Part shown: piece by piece, positions 1-6,928 of the stretch
Numbering within the stretch: the first letter of the stretch is position 1
How the letters are laid out: every line of letters begins with the position of its first letter
IMG/VR virus record: IMGVR_UViG_3300044988_000193
Coordinates: 1-28,634 of that record
Reading direction: 5' to 3' (one strand)
From: a virus
DNA: 28,634 nucleotides
Notes under the pieces: generated by a model
Told to the model about the DNA's origin: nothing
The model's input: the letters and a program-made list of their open reading frames with translations, nothing else
The model's database searches: none
Program-made: the position numbers and the translations under genes

Positions 1-2
1 TA

Positions 3-569
3 TTCGGAATTGACGGCATACCTGATAACTTTACCCAATATAGAATTAATGCAGATTGGCCTTCTATTAAACTTGGCATAGAAGTATTAACAAAAACTGA
101 CATTAAGACTGTATGGCAATACATACCATTTTCATTCAATGAAGATACTATCGAGTCTGCTCGGCAATTATCTCAAACTATGGGAGTCGATGAATTTTTA
201 ATATTACCTAGCGATCGATGGGACGAAAACGATAACTTACAATCAACTAACTATGCCGGGGATAGAACCACAGCAATAGTCACATGGAAGAATACACCAG
301 CACAGGATCGAGTTAGTGATGTTGATGCTAAATGTAAAAATTTAAACAATCAACATTACATATCGGCCGACGGCTATTACATGCCCTGTTGTTTTGTAGG
401 AGATCATAGATTCTACTACAAGAGTGAATTTTATAAGAATCGATCGAAATACAATATAAGTACTACTACCATTAGCGAAATATTAGCATCAAATCAATCA
501 AAAGACTTTTACAATTCTGTAGAAGATGCTAAACTTAATTATTGCACTTTTAACTGTCCAAAACTATGA
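3..569 (+). CDS. Radical SAM protein, C-terminal part with SPASM-like domain (5' truncated by window edge)
   Basis: The open frame runs from the first full codon of the window (base 3) to TGA at 567-569, so the N-terminus and the CxxxCxxC radical SAM motif lie outside. The visible 188 residues end in a cysteine pattern C-x12-G-x4-C-C, then YCTFNC near the end, which fits the SPASM auxiliary [4Fe-4S] cluster domain (family pattern C-x9-15-G-x4-C). SPASM radical SAM enzymes usually modify peptides or proteins; the substrate here is unknown. An internal ATG at 180 is unlikely to be the start because coding-like sequence continues upstream. It overlaps the helicase gene by 4 bases (ATGA). A second radical SAM gene lies at 20853-21989 on the other strand. 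Confidence 0.75.
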   Translation, partial: FGIDGIPDNFTQYRINADWPSIKLGIEVLTKTDIKTVWQYIPFSFNEDTIESARQLSQTMGVDEFLILPSDRWDENDNLQSTNYAGDRTTAIVTWKNTPAQDRVSDVDAKCKNLNNQHYISADGYYMPCCFVGDHRFYYKSEFYKNRSKYNISTTTISEILASNQSKDFYNSVEDAKLNYCTFNCPKL

Positions 570-1975
570 GCAAAGAATATTCAGCAGACCTACAAAGGTT
601 ATTTTTAGAAATGATGTTACAAGATCCGCAGAGTTATGTGCGGGTGCAGAACATTTATAATCCCGAAAACTTTGATAGAAGTTTACGTGAAGCTGCTAAA
701 TTTATTAAACAGCACAGTGACGAATATAGAACATTGCCCACTATTGACCAAGTGCAGGCAGTGACTACAGTTACACTTAAAAATGTACCCGACCTAACAG
801 AAGATCACTATAGTTGGTTTATGACAGAGTTTGAGGGATTTACTAAACGTAATGAACTTGAACGTGCTATTCTAGCGGCAGCAGACATGTTGGAAAAGGG
901 CGAGTATGATCCTGTTGAAAAACTTATCAAAGATGCAGTACAGATAAGTTTAACTAAAGACATGGGTATACAATACTTTGAAGATCCTAGAGCTCGTATC
1001 GACCGATATTTTAACAGTGGTGGACAGGTAAGTACTGGTTGGCCACAAATGGATAAGATACTTTATGGTGGCTTTAGTCGTGGAGAACTTAACATCTTTG
1101 CAGGCGGGTCTGGTTCAGGTAAATCGTTAGTTATGATGAACATTGCACTTAGTTGGTTACAAGCTGGGCTAAGTGGTGTGTATGTAACATTAGAGTTGAG
1201 CGAAGAACTATGTAGTCTGCGTACAGATGCTATGCTTACTGGTATGAGTACAAAAGATATCCGTAAGGATATCGAAACAACTGAACTTAAAGTTAAGATG
1301 GTTGGTAAGAAATCTGGACAATATCGTGTTAAAGGATTCCCAGCACAGAGTAATGTAAACGACATACGCAGTTATTTAAAAGAAGTGCAGATACAAACTG
1401 GTATTAAAGTTGACTTTGTTATGGTAGACTATTTAGATTTGGTAATGCCAGTATCTATTAAAGTTAATCCAAATGACCAGTTTATCAAAGACAAATATGT
1501 AGCAGAAGAACTGCGTAACTTGGCTAAAGAACTTAATGTATTGTTGGTAACAGCTTCGCAGTTGAATCGTAGTGCTGTAGAAGAAATTGAATTTGACCAT
1601 AGCCATATTGCTGGTGGTATATCTAAGATCAATACAGCAGATAACGTGTTTGGTATCTTTACAAGTCGTGCTATGAAAGAACGTGGCAGATATCAATTAC
1701 AATGTATGAAGTCGCGTAGTTCAACTGGTGTAGGGCACAAAGTAGATTTAACTTATAATATTGAAACTATGCGCATCACAGACGAGGGCGAAGAATCCGC
1801 AGGCGATGGTAATGGTGCTAGTCGTAATATTAACAATGTATTAAACAATATTAAATCTACATCAACCGTTAATAAAGAAACTGGTGAAATTATGAATGCA
1901 CCAAAGATTAATGCCACAGTTGACAGTAGCAAACTTAAGAGTATGTTGGCTGGCCTAAAGAATAGCGGCGAATGA
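566..1975 (+). CDS. Replicative DNA helicase, DnaB/T4 gp41 type
   Basis: This 469-residue protein has the layout of a hexameric replicative helicase: an N-terminal helical domain (about 1-140) and a RecA-like motor domain. Walker A is GGSGSGKS at residues 180-187 and Walker B lies in VDFVMVDYLDL at about 282-292, followed by a TASQLNRS segment (motif H3-like) and a conserved arginine-containing stretch. T4 gp41 (475 residues) has the same size and unwinds DNA at the phage replication fork with primase gp61. It starts with ATG overlapping the preceding TGA (ATGA) and itself overlaps the next gene by 4 bases, so the three genes are probably translationally coupled. The helicase function is secure; the symbol is left blank because only the T4 name (41) would apply. 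Confidence 0.95.
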   Translation: MSKEYSADLQRLFLEMMLQDPQSYVRVQNIYNPENFDRSLREAAKFIKQHSDEYRTLPTIDQVQAVTTVTLKNVPDLTEDHYSWFMTEFEGFTKRNELERAILAAADMLEKGEYDPVEKLIKDAVQISLTKDMGIQYFEDPRARIDRYFNSGGQVSTGWPQMDKILYGGFSRGELNIFAGGSGSGKSLVMMNIALSWLQAGLSGVYVTLELSEELCSLRTDAMLTGMSTKDIRKDIETTELKVKMVGKKSGQYRVKGFPAQSNVNDIRSYLKEVQIQTGIKVDFVMVDYLDLVMPVSIKVNPNDQFIKDKYVAEELRNLAKELNVLLVTASQLNRSAVEEIEFDHSHIAGGISKINTADNVFGIFTSRAMKERGRYQLQCMKSRSSTGVGHKVDLTYNIETMRITDEGEESAGDGNGASRNINNVLNNIKSTSTVNKETGEIMNAPKINATVDSSKLKSMLAGLKNSGE

Positions 1976-2607
1976 ATCTAGTTTGTTTTTCAAATAACAC
2001 TGGTGGCGGCATCCTGTGTGATTTATTAAATAATAAAACTCCCAGTATGGATGGTTATAAATGTACTGGTGCAGAACATTCTTTATTAAAGATAACTGAT
2101 AGCCCGACAATTTCACGTACTGTAGATGAACCTTCCTGGAATCGTAGGCTGACTCAGCTATTATCTCGCACTAATCAGAATCGATGGATAGGAACTCATT
2201 ATCATCCTAGTGCAATTTCCTTAGCGCCATTTGAAACTGTTATTGCCATTACCACTGAATCTCGTGAAAGTAAACTATATAGATGGTTGCGATATTATAA
2301 CGGATGGTTTAAGCTAGCCGAATCAGATTGGCAAGAAACATCTAACCTAGACCAAATTGACAAAGTTCGTTGCCTAGCAAAAAATGTATTTGAAACATTT
2401 GAATCACACCCACAATGCACTAATGTTGAATTTGCCGATATAGTATCAGGCGAATTTATTTCCAAACATAACCTAAATAAAGAACATTTTGCTGTCTGGC
2501 AACAAAACAATCCGTGGCTGTATAGTGATAGCAATACGTGGGCCGTTGATAGATTTAACGAAGCCGAATATGAAATAATCAATCAAACATCTTTCAAATA
2601 TCTTTAA
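1972..2607 (+). CDS. Hypothetical protein (possible sulfotransferase-like)
   Basis: The product is 211 residues and I do not recognise it with certainty. It opens with LVCFSNNTGGGILCDLL, a beta-strand followed by a Gly-rich turn and helix as in P-loop-type folds, and contains GTHYHPSAISLAPFETVIAIT, which recalls the strand and turn of phage sulfotransferase-like or nucleotide-binding proteins that report 'GTHYHP'-type motifs. That assignment is only a suggestion. It overlaps the helicase by ATGA and is followed by a late promoter at 2606-2613, so it closes the helicase transcription unit. No signal peptide or membrane segment is visible. Confidence 0.7.
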   Translation: MNLVCFSNNTGGGILCDLLNNKTPSMDGYKCTGAEHSLLKITDSPTISRTVDEPSWNRRLTQLLSRTNQNRWIGTHYHPSAISLAPFETVIAITTESRESKLYRWLRYYNGWFKLAESDWQETSNLDQIDKVRCLAKNVFETFESHPQCTNVEFADIVSGEFISKHNLNKEHFAVWQQNNPWLYSDSNTWAVDRFNEAEYEIINQTSFKYL

Positions 2608-2613
2608 TAAATA
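2606..2613 (+). promoter_or_regulatory. T4-type late promoter AATAAATA
   Basis: AATAAATA matches the late consensus (TATAAATA in T4, NATAAATA or CTAAATA in relatives). It lies at the end of the preceding gene, 29 bases before the TTG start at 2643, and begins the late module. Confidence 0.6.
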
Positions 2614-2642
2614 CACTAATAACGATACATTAAGGATCGATC

Positions 2643-2894
2643 TTGCAGAAGAATACAAAAAATATACTGTTTGAACTTGATCAACTGCTCAGACACAAGG
2701 ATAAAACAAATCTGATTGAAAGCAGAGCTAATAACATTATTAATAGTGCTATTAACCTCATCAATCACATCCGTGAAAACTATGATGCCGAGCAAGCTGG
2801 CGAATTAGAGCGACGTCTACTTAATGCAATTAAAGGACAAGACCCAGCAAAATTTAGCCGCGGCATCAGGAAAATGAAAGACGATGAAAATTAA
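2643..2894 (+). CDS. Small hypothetical protein, late module
   Basis: This 83-residue, helix-rich, charged protein begins with TTG at 2643. The start is supported by AAGGA at 2633-2637, at normal spacing, and by the late promoter just upstream. The middle contains ENYDAEQAGELERRLLNAIKGQDPAKFSRGIRK, predicted as amphipathic helices. I do not recognise the family. It overlaps the next gene by 11 bases, so it is probably co-translated with the putative internal head protein and ligase-like gene that follow. Confidence 0.7.
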   Translation: MQKNTKNILFELDQLLRHKDKTNLIESRANNIINSAINLINHIRENYDAEQAGELERRLLNAIKGQDPAKFSRGIRKMKDDEN

Positions 2895-3666
2895 CGAAAT
2901 ATTAGCTGAAGCAAGGTCAGTGAAATTAAAAGGAACTACACCTTCTAGCCGCAGTAATAGTGCGCTAGGATCATTCCTTAGAGGAGCAGGTATGGCACAA
3001 GGTGCCGATGCTGTAGACGCATACGCAAATGCAAATGCCTTTGCTCCTGGTGTTCGACAAACAAAGAAAATTGGAAACCTTGATGCTCAGAGAAAGTTAG
3101 ATGCAAAAACAGCCGCTGCTGAGGCAAAACGAGCAAGATTTATCGCTGTAATAAAACAACAAGCGGATCGCCAAGGATCTATATCAATGACTGATATAGG
3201 AAAACGTATTCCAAAACAAGGCGAATATGCAGATCCGACAAGACGTAGAGAAGCAATTAACAATGTTGCACAAGAATTAAAGCAACAAGGAGTAACAGTA
3301 ACAGCAAGTAACACGCCGACTACTGCGCCCCAAACAACACCCACAACCGATGAGCCATACAGTATAGGCGGACAACAATTAGATCCTACTAAGCCCGGTG
3401 ATAAAGCAATTATTGATAAACTTAAAACTGCACAGGCAACTAAACCTAAAACTGCACCGGCAACTAACCCTAATCAACCTGCAGCAGGAAAATTTGACTG
3501 GGATGAAGAAGTACATACTACAGATGCAAATACACCGGCGCCATCTGGATGGGTGAAGCTTAAAATTCCACCATCAATTCAACCCGGCAAAGAATCTCCG
3601 TATCGCTTAGTACATCAGAAATATGCTCAAGATTGGATAGCTAACGGGTGGGTATTAGCGAAATGA
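2884..3666 (+). CDS. Putative internal head protein with capsid-targeting leader
   Basis: The 260-residue product starts MKINEILAEARSVKLKG. This resembles the capsid-targeting leader of T4 internal proteins I-III (MKTYQEFIAEA type), which the prohead protease gp21 cuts after [LI]-x-E; here the site would be L7-A-E9/A10. After the leader the protein is basic and Ala/Gln-rich (about 30-135). A Thr/Pro-rich linker follows (about 137-200), and a C-terminal globular segment ends in WIANGWVLAK. Basic, low-complexity composition fits a DNA-packaged internal protein, but the mature part matches nothing I know. It overlaps the upstream gene by 11 bases and the ligase-like gene by ATGA. Internal head location is inference from the leader. 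Confidence 0.72.
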   Translation: MKINEILAEARSVKLKGTTPSSRSNSALGSFLRGAGMAQGADAVDAYANANAFAPGVRQTKKIGNLDAQRKLDAKTAAAEAKRARFIAVIKQQADRQGSISMTDIGKRIPKQGEYADPTRRREAINNVAQELKQQGVTVTASNTPTTAPQTTPTTDEPYSIGGQQLDPTKPGDKAIIDKLKTAQATKPKTAPATNPNQPAAGKFDWDEEVHTTDANTPAPSGWVKLKIPPSIQPGKESPYRLVHQKYAQDWIANGWVLAK

Positions 3667-4919
3667 AGTTATTTGAAATTAAAAAACAAACACCGCAATG
3701 GTTACTTGCTGAAGCCGCAGGAGCAAAAGCAGTAAATCCGCATCTTGACCACTTGGAAGATTTAATCTTTAACAGTGGCTATGCAGGTGCGCATGCGGCA
3801 TTGGATTATGTAGAAAGTCTACGTGTGATGTTAGCAGAAGGCACAGGTACCACAACACAACTAACAGTTAAATGGGACGGCAGTCCGGCAATCATCTGCG
3901 GTATTGATCCTAGCGATAGTAAATTCTTTGTTGGTACTAAATCGGTGTTTGCCAAAGGTGAACCAAAACGTTGTAAAAAAGCTGCAGACATTGACAACTG
4001 GTACAGCGCACAACCAGAGCTTGCGGCTAAACTACTAGCATCATTAAAATATCTAAGTAAGTTAGGTATTGGCGGTGTGGTACAAGGCGATCTGATGTTT
4101 ACAGAAGGCGATGTAAGCATAGTAGCTATCAACAATGAAGATTGTTATGTGTTTACTCCAAATACAATTACCTATGCAGTACCAGTTAATAGTCAATTGG
4201 GGCAACGTATTGCAAAAGCCAAACTTGGCATTATATTCCACACTAGCTACGAAGGCGATTCATTAGAATCAATGACTGCAAATTACGGAGTTAATGTAAC
4301 TGGATTAAATCAAACCTCCGCAGTGTGGTTCGATGATGCAACGTATAAAGATTACACCGGAGTTGCTAGTTTAACACCGAGTGAAAATACCAGTATACAA
4401 AAACAAATTGCTGCTACACAGGCGACAATAGAAAAGATTGGACAAGCCCGCTTTGATATTATCCTAAATAATAAAGACTTTGCACGTAGTATAAAGCCAT
4501 TTATCAATCAAATGGTTAGACAAGGCTCACAAGTAGGCGAACCAATGCAGTTCTTACAAAAGTTTGTTGACTATTATAACAGCGAATTGATGAAAGACAT
4601 TGAGAATTTGTCGGGTGGTATTGCCGGTCGTGCGGCGCAGGCTCGCCTAGTGAAGATTAAAGAAAAAGAACAATGGGTAGCAGATAACGCTAACAACCTA
4701 TTAATTATACTTGCTACGTACAAACGAGTTATCGAACTTAAACATGCACTAATGCGTAAACTACAACAGGTGGACAGCATTGGCACATTTCAAAAGACTA
4801 ACGACGGTTATAAAGTAACTGCTCCAGAGGGGTTTGTTGCAATAGGACACGACGGTGGCGCAATTAAGTTAGTTGATAGACTCGAATTCAGCAGAACTAA
4901 CGCATTACGCCGTGCCTAA
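3663..4919 (+). CDS. Ligase-like covalent nucleotidyltransferase with capsid-targeting-type N-terminus
   Basis: The start chosen is ATG 3663, in an ATGA overlap; an in-frame ATG 15 bases upstream is less likely. The product has 418 residues. It carries K70-W-D-G-S-P, matching motif I (KxDG) of DNA/RNA ligases and capping enzymes, whose lysine takes the nucleotide. Further fits are FFVGTKSVF (83-96 region), GGVVQGDLMF (137-146, motif III-like), and EGFV followed by AIKLVDR near the C-terminus (389-406, motif IV/V-like). Related T4-like phage proteins carry a DUF label (DUF6267, from memory). The N-terminus MKLFEIKKQTPQWLLAEAAG contains L-A-E/A, a gp21-type processing site, suggesting packaging into the head. 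The substrate (DNA, RNA or protein) is unknown. Confidence 0.85.
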   Translation: MKLFEIKKQTPQWLLAEAAGAKAVNPHLDHLEDLIFNSGYAGAHAALDYVESLRVMLAEGTGTTTQLTVKWDGSPAIICGIDPSDSKFFVGTKSVFAKGEPKRCKKAADIDNWYSAQPELAAKLLASLKYLSKLGIGGVVQGDLMFTEGDVSIVAINNEDCYVFTPNTITYAVPVNSQLGQRIAKAKLGIIFHTSYEGDSLESMTANYGVNVTGLNQTSAVWFDDATYKDYTGVASLTPSENTSIQKQIAATQATIEKIGQARFDIILNNKDFARSIKPFINQMVRQGSQVGEPMQFLQKFVDYYNSELMKDIENLSGGIAGRAAQARLVKIKEKEQWVADNANNLLIILATYKRVIELKHALMRKLQQVDSIGTFQKTNDGYKVTAPEGFVAIGHDGGAIKLVDRLEFSRTNALRRA

Positions 4920-4954
4920 AAACAAACATTATTGCATAGAATTTTTATGCAGAT

Positions 4955-4962
4955 GATAAATA
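4955..4962 (+). promoter_or_regulatory. T4-type late promoter GATAAATA
   Basis: GATAAATA lies 42 bases upstream of the ATG at 5005. The leader ends in a strong ribosome binding site, TTAGGAGAAATAAC, identical to the one before the paralogous gene at 5487. Confidence 0.65.
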
Positions 4963-5004
4963 AAAGTATGCGCGAAAGCGTAAAATAAATTTAGGAGAAA
5001 TAAC

Positions 5005-5373
5005 ATGGCTACACCAGCAGCAGTAAATCCAGCAGCAACAACGTTAAACGTTGAACAAGTAGGTCGTAATATTAGCTTTTTCACAGTTGACTACATCAAT
5101 GCAGTTGACGGTTCAGATGGTCCAGGCGAAACACAACAATTGGTATTAAATGCAATCCAAACATTGCACACAATTATTGCTATCGGACCTTTAGCTGATA
5201 CTAACACACAACAAACGTTTGCTATCGAAGGTGATTTATACACACCTACAAATGGTCAAACATTACAAGCAACTATCCGTGATATCGGTTCAACTGGCGG
5301 CGTTGATATTTCAAATGCAACAGTTACAGCAACTAAACTTGCTATCTTAACAGCAGCAGCAGTTGCAGTTTAA
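5005..5373 (+). CDS. Small probable virion protein, paralogue of 5487-5804
   Basis: This 122-residue protein has a strong ribosome binding site (TAGGAG), its own late promoter and a rho-independent terminator directly after it. Such a monocistronic arrangement is typical of an abundant phage structural protein. The segment GRNISFFTVDY aligns with GRPLTFYTVGL of the next gene, and a following LVLNAIQTLHTII aligns with LVRAIETVGSIE, so the two are probably paralogues. It is rich in Ala, Thr and Val, with no Cys, and probably beta-rich. A decoration or minor head/tail protein is possible; the exact role is unknown. Confidence 0.75.
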   Translation: MATPAAVNPAATTLNVEQVGRNISFFTVDYINAVDGSDGPGETQQLVLNAIQTLHTIIAIGPLADTNTQQTFAIEGDLYTPTNGQTLQATIRDIGSTGGVDISNATVTATKLAILTAAAVAV

Positions 5374-5393
5374 TTAATAATTAAACAACAAAT

Positions 5394-5416
5394 AGCACTC
5401 TTCGGAGTGCTTTTTT
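5394..5416 (+). terminator. Rho-independent terminator with TTCG loop
   Basis: A 7-bp stem AGCACTC/GAGTGCT encloses the very stable TTCG tetraloop and is followed by a T run. It lies about 20 bases after the stop of 5005-5373 and separates it from the next late promoter. Confidence 0.9.
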
Positions 5417-5438
5417 GTGACTTCAATTTGTAAATTAT

Positions 5439-5446
5439 GCTAAATA
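5439..5446 (+). promoter_or_regulatory. T4-type late promoter GCTAAATA
   Basis: GCTAAATA, followed by CTATTATACG, lies 40 bases before the ATG at 5487 and directly after a terminator, so it must serve this gene alone. Confidence 0.65.
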
Positions 5447-5486
5447 CTATTATACGCAACTAGCGTGAAAAATTAGGAGAAATAAC

Positions 5487-5804
5487 ATGGCAACATTATT
5501 AACAAGAGCAAAAGGCGGCGCATACCCAATTGGTTCAGTGGACCAAACATTAGTAACAGGTCGTCCGTTAACATTTTACACTGTGGGATTAACAGGTGTA
5601 CATACAAATTATTCAGCAATCGACAGTGATTTTGAAAAATTGGTACGTGCAATCGAAACAGTGGGTTCAATTGAACTGTTAGGTACACCAGGCGGTGACG
5701 CTTTCCGTGTAGCTATTTCGGGTGCAAACAAAACAGCAGGCGAGTTAGAAACATTGTTAGCAGCGGCAGTAGCAACTACTACAGTAGCATCATACACATT
5801 CTAA
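5487..5804 (+). CDS. Small probable virion protein, paralogue of 5005-5373
   Basis: The product has 105 residues and begins MATLLTRAKGGAYPIGS. It has the same ribosome binding site context (TTAGGAGAAATAACATG) as the upstream gene and again lies between a late promoter and a strong terminator. The shared block is GRxLTFYTV plus FEKLVRAIETVGSIELLG. The C-terminus is Ala/Thr-rich (ETLLAAAVATTTVAS). No enzymatic motif is visible. High-level late expression as a single-gene transcript is inferred from the signals; capsid decoration or a similar abundant structural role is a guess. Confidence 0.75.
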   Translation: MATLLTRAKGGAYPIGSVDQTLVTGRPLTFYTVGLTGVHTNYSAIDSDFEKLVRAIETVGSIELLGTPGGDAFRVAISGANKTAGELETLLAAAVATTTVASYTF

Positions 5805-5821
5805 TATAATGTGTAATTTAA

Positions 5822-5849
5822 AAAGGCAGTTTTTACACTGCCTTTTTTT
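5822..5849 (+). terminator. Rho-independent terminator
   Basis: A 9-bp stem AAAGGCAGT/ACTGCCTTT with a 6-base loop (TTTTAC) is followed by T residues. It lies 17 bases after the stop codon at 5804 and just before the next late promoter. Confidence 0.9.
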
Positions 5850-5854
5850 ACGAC

Positions 5855-5862
5855 TATAAATA
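5855..5862 (+). promoter_or_regulatory. Perfect T4 late promoter TATAAATA, leaderless geometry
   Basis: TATAAATA is the exact T4 late consensus. Only 5 bases separate it from the ATG at 5868, so the predicted transcript start falls at or next to the start codon. The upstream terminator leaves no other obvious promoter. Confidence 0.8.
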
Positions 5863-5867
5863 TTACT

Positions 5868-6290
5868 ATGGAAACATTGTATCGATATTACGCATATACC
5901 CTAATAGATATAACCGAAACTAATGTACTAACACAGTCAGCAGAACAGCAGAAGCAACGCAATCAACAACGTAATTGGGAAACAATAAACCAGTTGTTAA
6001 GTTTGCGAGCACAGTTAATGGAATTTAATTATCTATCTGTGGTCACTGATGATGTGGCTAACTATTCATTTGGTATTAACTATACGGGTCTGCATAAAAT
6101 TTGGTCATTTGACTTTGCGGTTGAACGAGAAGATGTCTATGCATTTAACCATGATAGGTATGGTATACTCAAAGACGATTTTAAAATTGCACCTATTATA
6201 CTTGGATTAGACGAAACAGCCAAACCACCACTACCGTTATTCTACGCCAGCGGTGTAGATAAAAATATCTATTTTAAAACACGCAGTTAA
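5868..6290 (+). CDS. Conserved T4-like phage protein, probable virion component
   Basis: This 140-residue protein begins METLYRYYAYTLIDITETNVL and contains QRNWETINQLLSLRAQ. I recognise this as a conserved small protein of T4-like marine phages ('YTLIDIT...QRNWET' block), usually listed as virion-associated or hypothetical. The second half has YDRYGILKDDFKIAPII-type beta segments and no catalytic motif. The ATG lies 5 bases after a perfect late promoter, with no Shine-Dalgarno sequence possible in the transcript, so translation may be leaderless. The function is unknown. Confidence 0.75.
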   Translation: METLYRYYAYTLIDITETNVLTQSAEQQKQRNQQRNWETINQLLSLRAQLMEFNYLSVVTDDVANYSFGINYTGLHKIWSFDFAVEREDVYAFNHDRYGILKDDFKIAPIILGLDETAKPPLPLFYASGVDKNIYFKTRS

Positions 6291-6305
6291 AAACTACATA
6301 GTATA

Positions 6306-6313
6306 ACTAAATA
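6306..6313 (+). promoter_or_regulatory. Candidate T4-type late promoter ACTAAATA
   Basis: ACTAAATA fits the late motif and lies in the 115-base gap before 6406. The distance to the start (92 bases) is longer than elsewhere, so a promoter nearer the gene (around CTATATAAAAGAG, 6384-6396) cannot be excluded. Nothing else is seen in this gap. Confidence 0.5.
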
Positions 6314-6405
6314 TTAGTTGATGCAACAACAATAATCATGGCACATATTAAGGCATAAACTAGGCTCAACGAATACGCATCGCTACTATATAAAAGAGAG
6401 CGATA

Positions 6406-6672
6406 ATGGCAAGTAAACCTACAGAAATCGAGAAGCAAAATTTAGAAGCACATGTCGAACTATGCGCCGTAAGGTACGGTAGCTTGGAAACTAAATTAAA
6501 CAACTTGGAACAGCGCATGGATAAACTTGAGCTGCATCTGATTGACATCAAAAACAGTCTAACTGATAAAATATCAGGTGGCGACAAACAAACCATCAGC
6601 ATCTTCACAACTATGATGGGCGTTGTATTAGCTGGACTTATTGGTTTTATTGCTCGCTCAATCTTTAAATAA
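6406..6672 (+). CDS. Small coiled-coil protein with C-terminal membrane anchor
   Basis: The product has 88 residues. Residues about 10-60 form a heptad-like coiled coil (LETKLNNLEQRMDKLELHLIDIKNSL). Residues about 65-84 are a hydrophobic helix (IFTTMMGVVLAGLIGFIARS) ending in a short positive tail, FK. This tail-anchored layout is common among small phage membrane proteins near lysis or structural modules, including holin accessories and xhlA-like proteins, but the family is not certain. The ribosome binding site is AGAGAG ahead of the ATG. It is separated by short gaps from its neighbours and could be expressed alone. Confidence 0.7.
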   Translation: MASKPTEIEKQNLEAHVELCAVRYGSLETKLNNLEQRMDKLELHLIDIKNSLTDKISGGDKQTISIFTTMMGVVLAGLIGFIARSIFK

Positions 6673-6693
6673 AACTCTGCAATGCCATCCTGT

Positions 6694-6701
6694 AATAAAT
6701 A
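6694..6701 (+). promoter_or_regulatory. T4-type late promoter AATAAATA
   Basis: AATAAATA followed by CTTTATAGGATAACATC lies 17 bases before the ATG at 6719; the leader contains a TAGGA ribosome binding site. Confidence 0.65.
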
Positions 6702-6718
6702 CTTTATAGGATAACATC

Positions 6719-6928
6719 ATGAAAATTGTTGAACTTACAAACAAACTATTACTAACAATCACAAACGAAGAACACGAACTACTAGAACAGTTCACGGGCG
6801 ACGCTAGTATTGCTAAAAGTCAATTAGACGAACGCGAACAAATGATCGCAAATCAACTCACAGTCAAAGATGTACTGTTAAGAACAAATGAAGCCGGAAA
6901 AATCTACTACAAAAAACGTATTGACTGA
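6719..6928 (+). CDS. Small hypothetical protein, late module
   Basis: The 69-residue product starts MKIVELTNKLLLTITNEEHELLEQF and ends KIYYKKRID. It is helix-rich and acidic in the middle with a basic tail. The MK-x-x-E start resembles several proteins in this module, but no [LI]-x-E/A cleavage site is evident. It has its own late promoter and an AGGA ribosome binding site. Its end overlaps the next gene by 41 bases if that gene uses ATG 6888. The family is not recognised. Confidence 0.65.
   Translation: MKIVELTNKLLLTITNEEHELLEQFTGDASIAKSQLDEREQMIANQLTVKDVLLRTNEAGKIYYKKRID

Noticed and set aside
1063-1696. Minus-strand open frames inside the helicase gene
   Set aside because: They are shadows of the strongly supported helicase on the plus strand.
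3648-3662. Five-codon N-terminal extension of the ligase-like gene
   Set aside because: The ATGA overlap at 3663 gives the MKLFEI start, which matches the capsid-targeting type of its neighbour.
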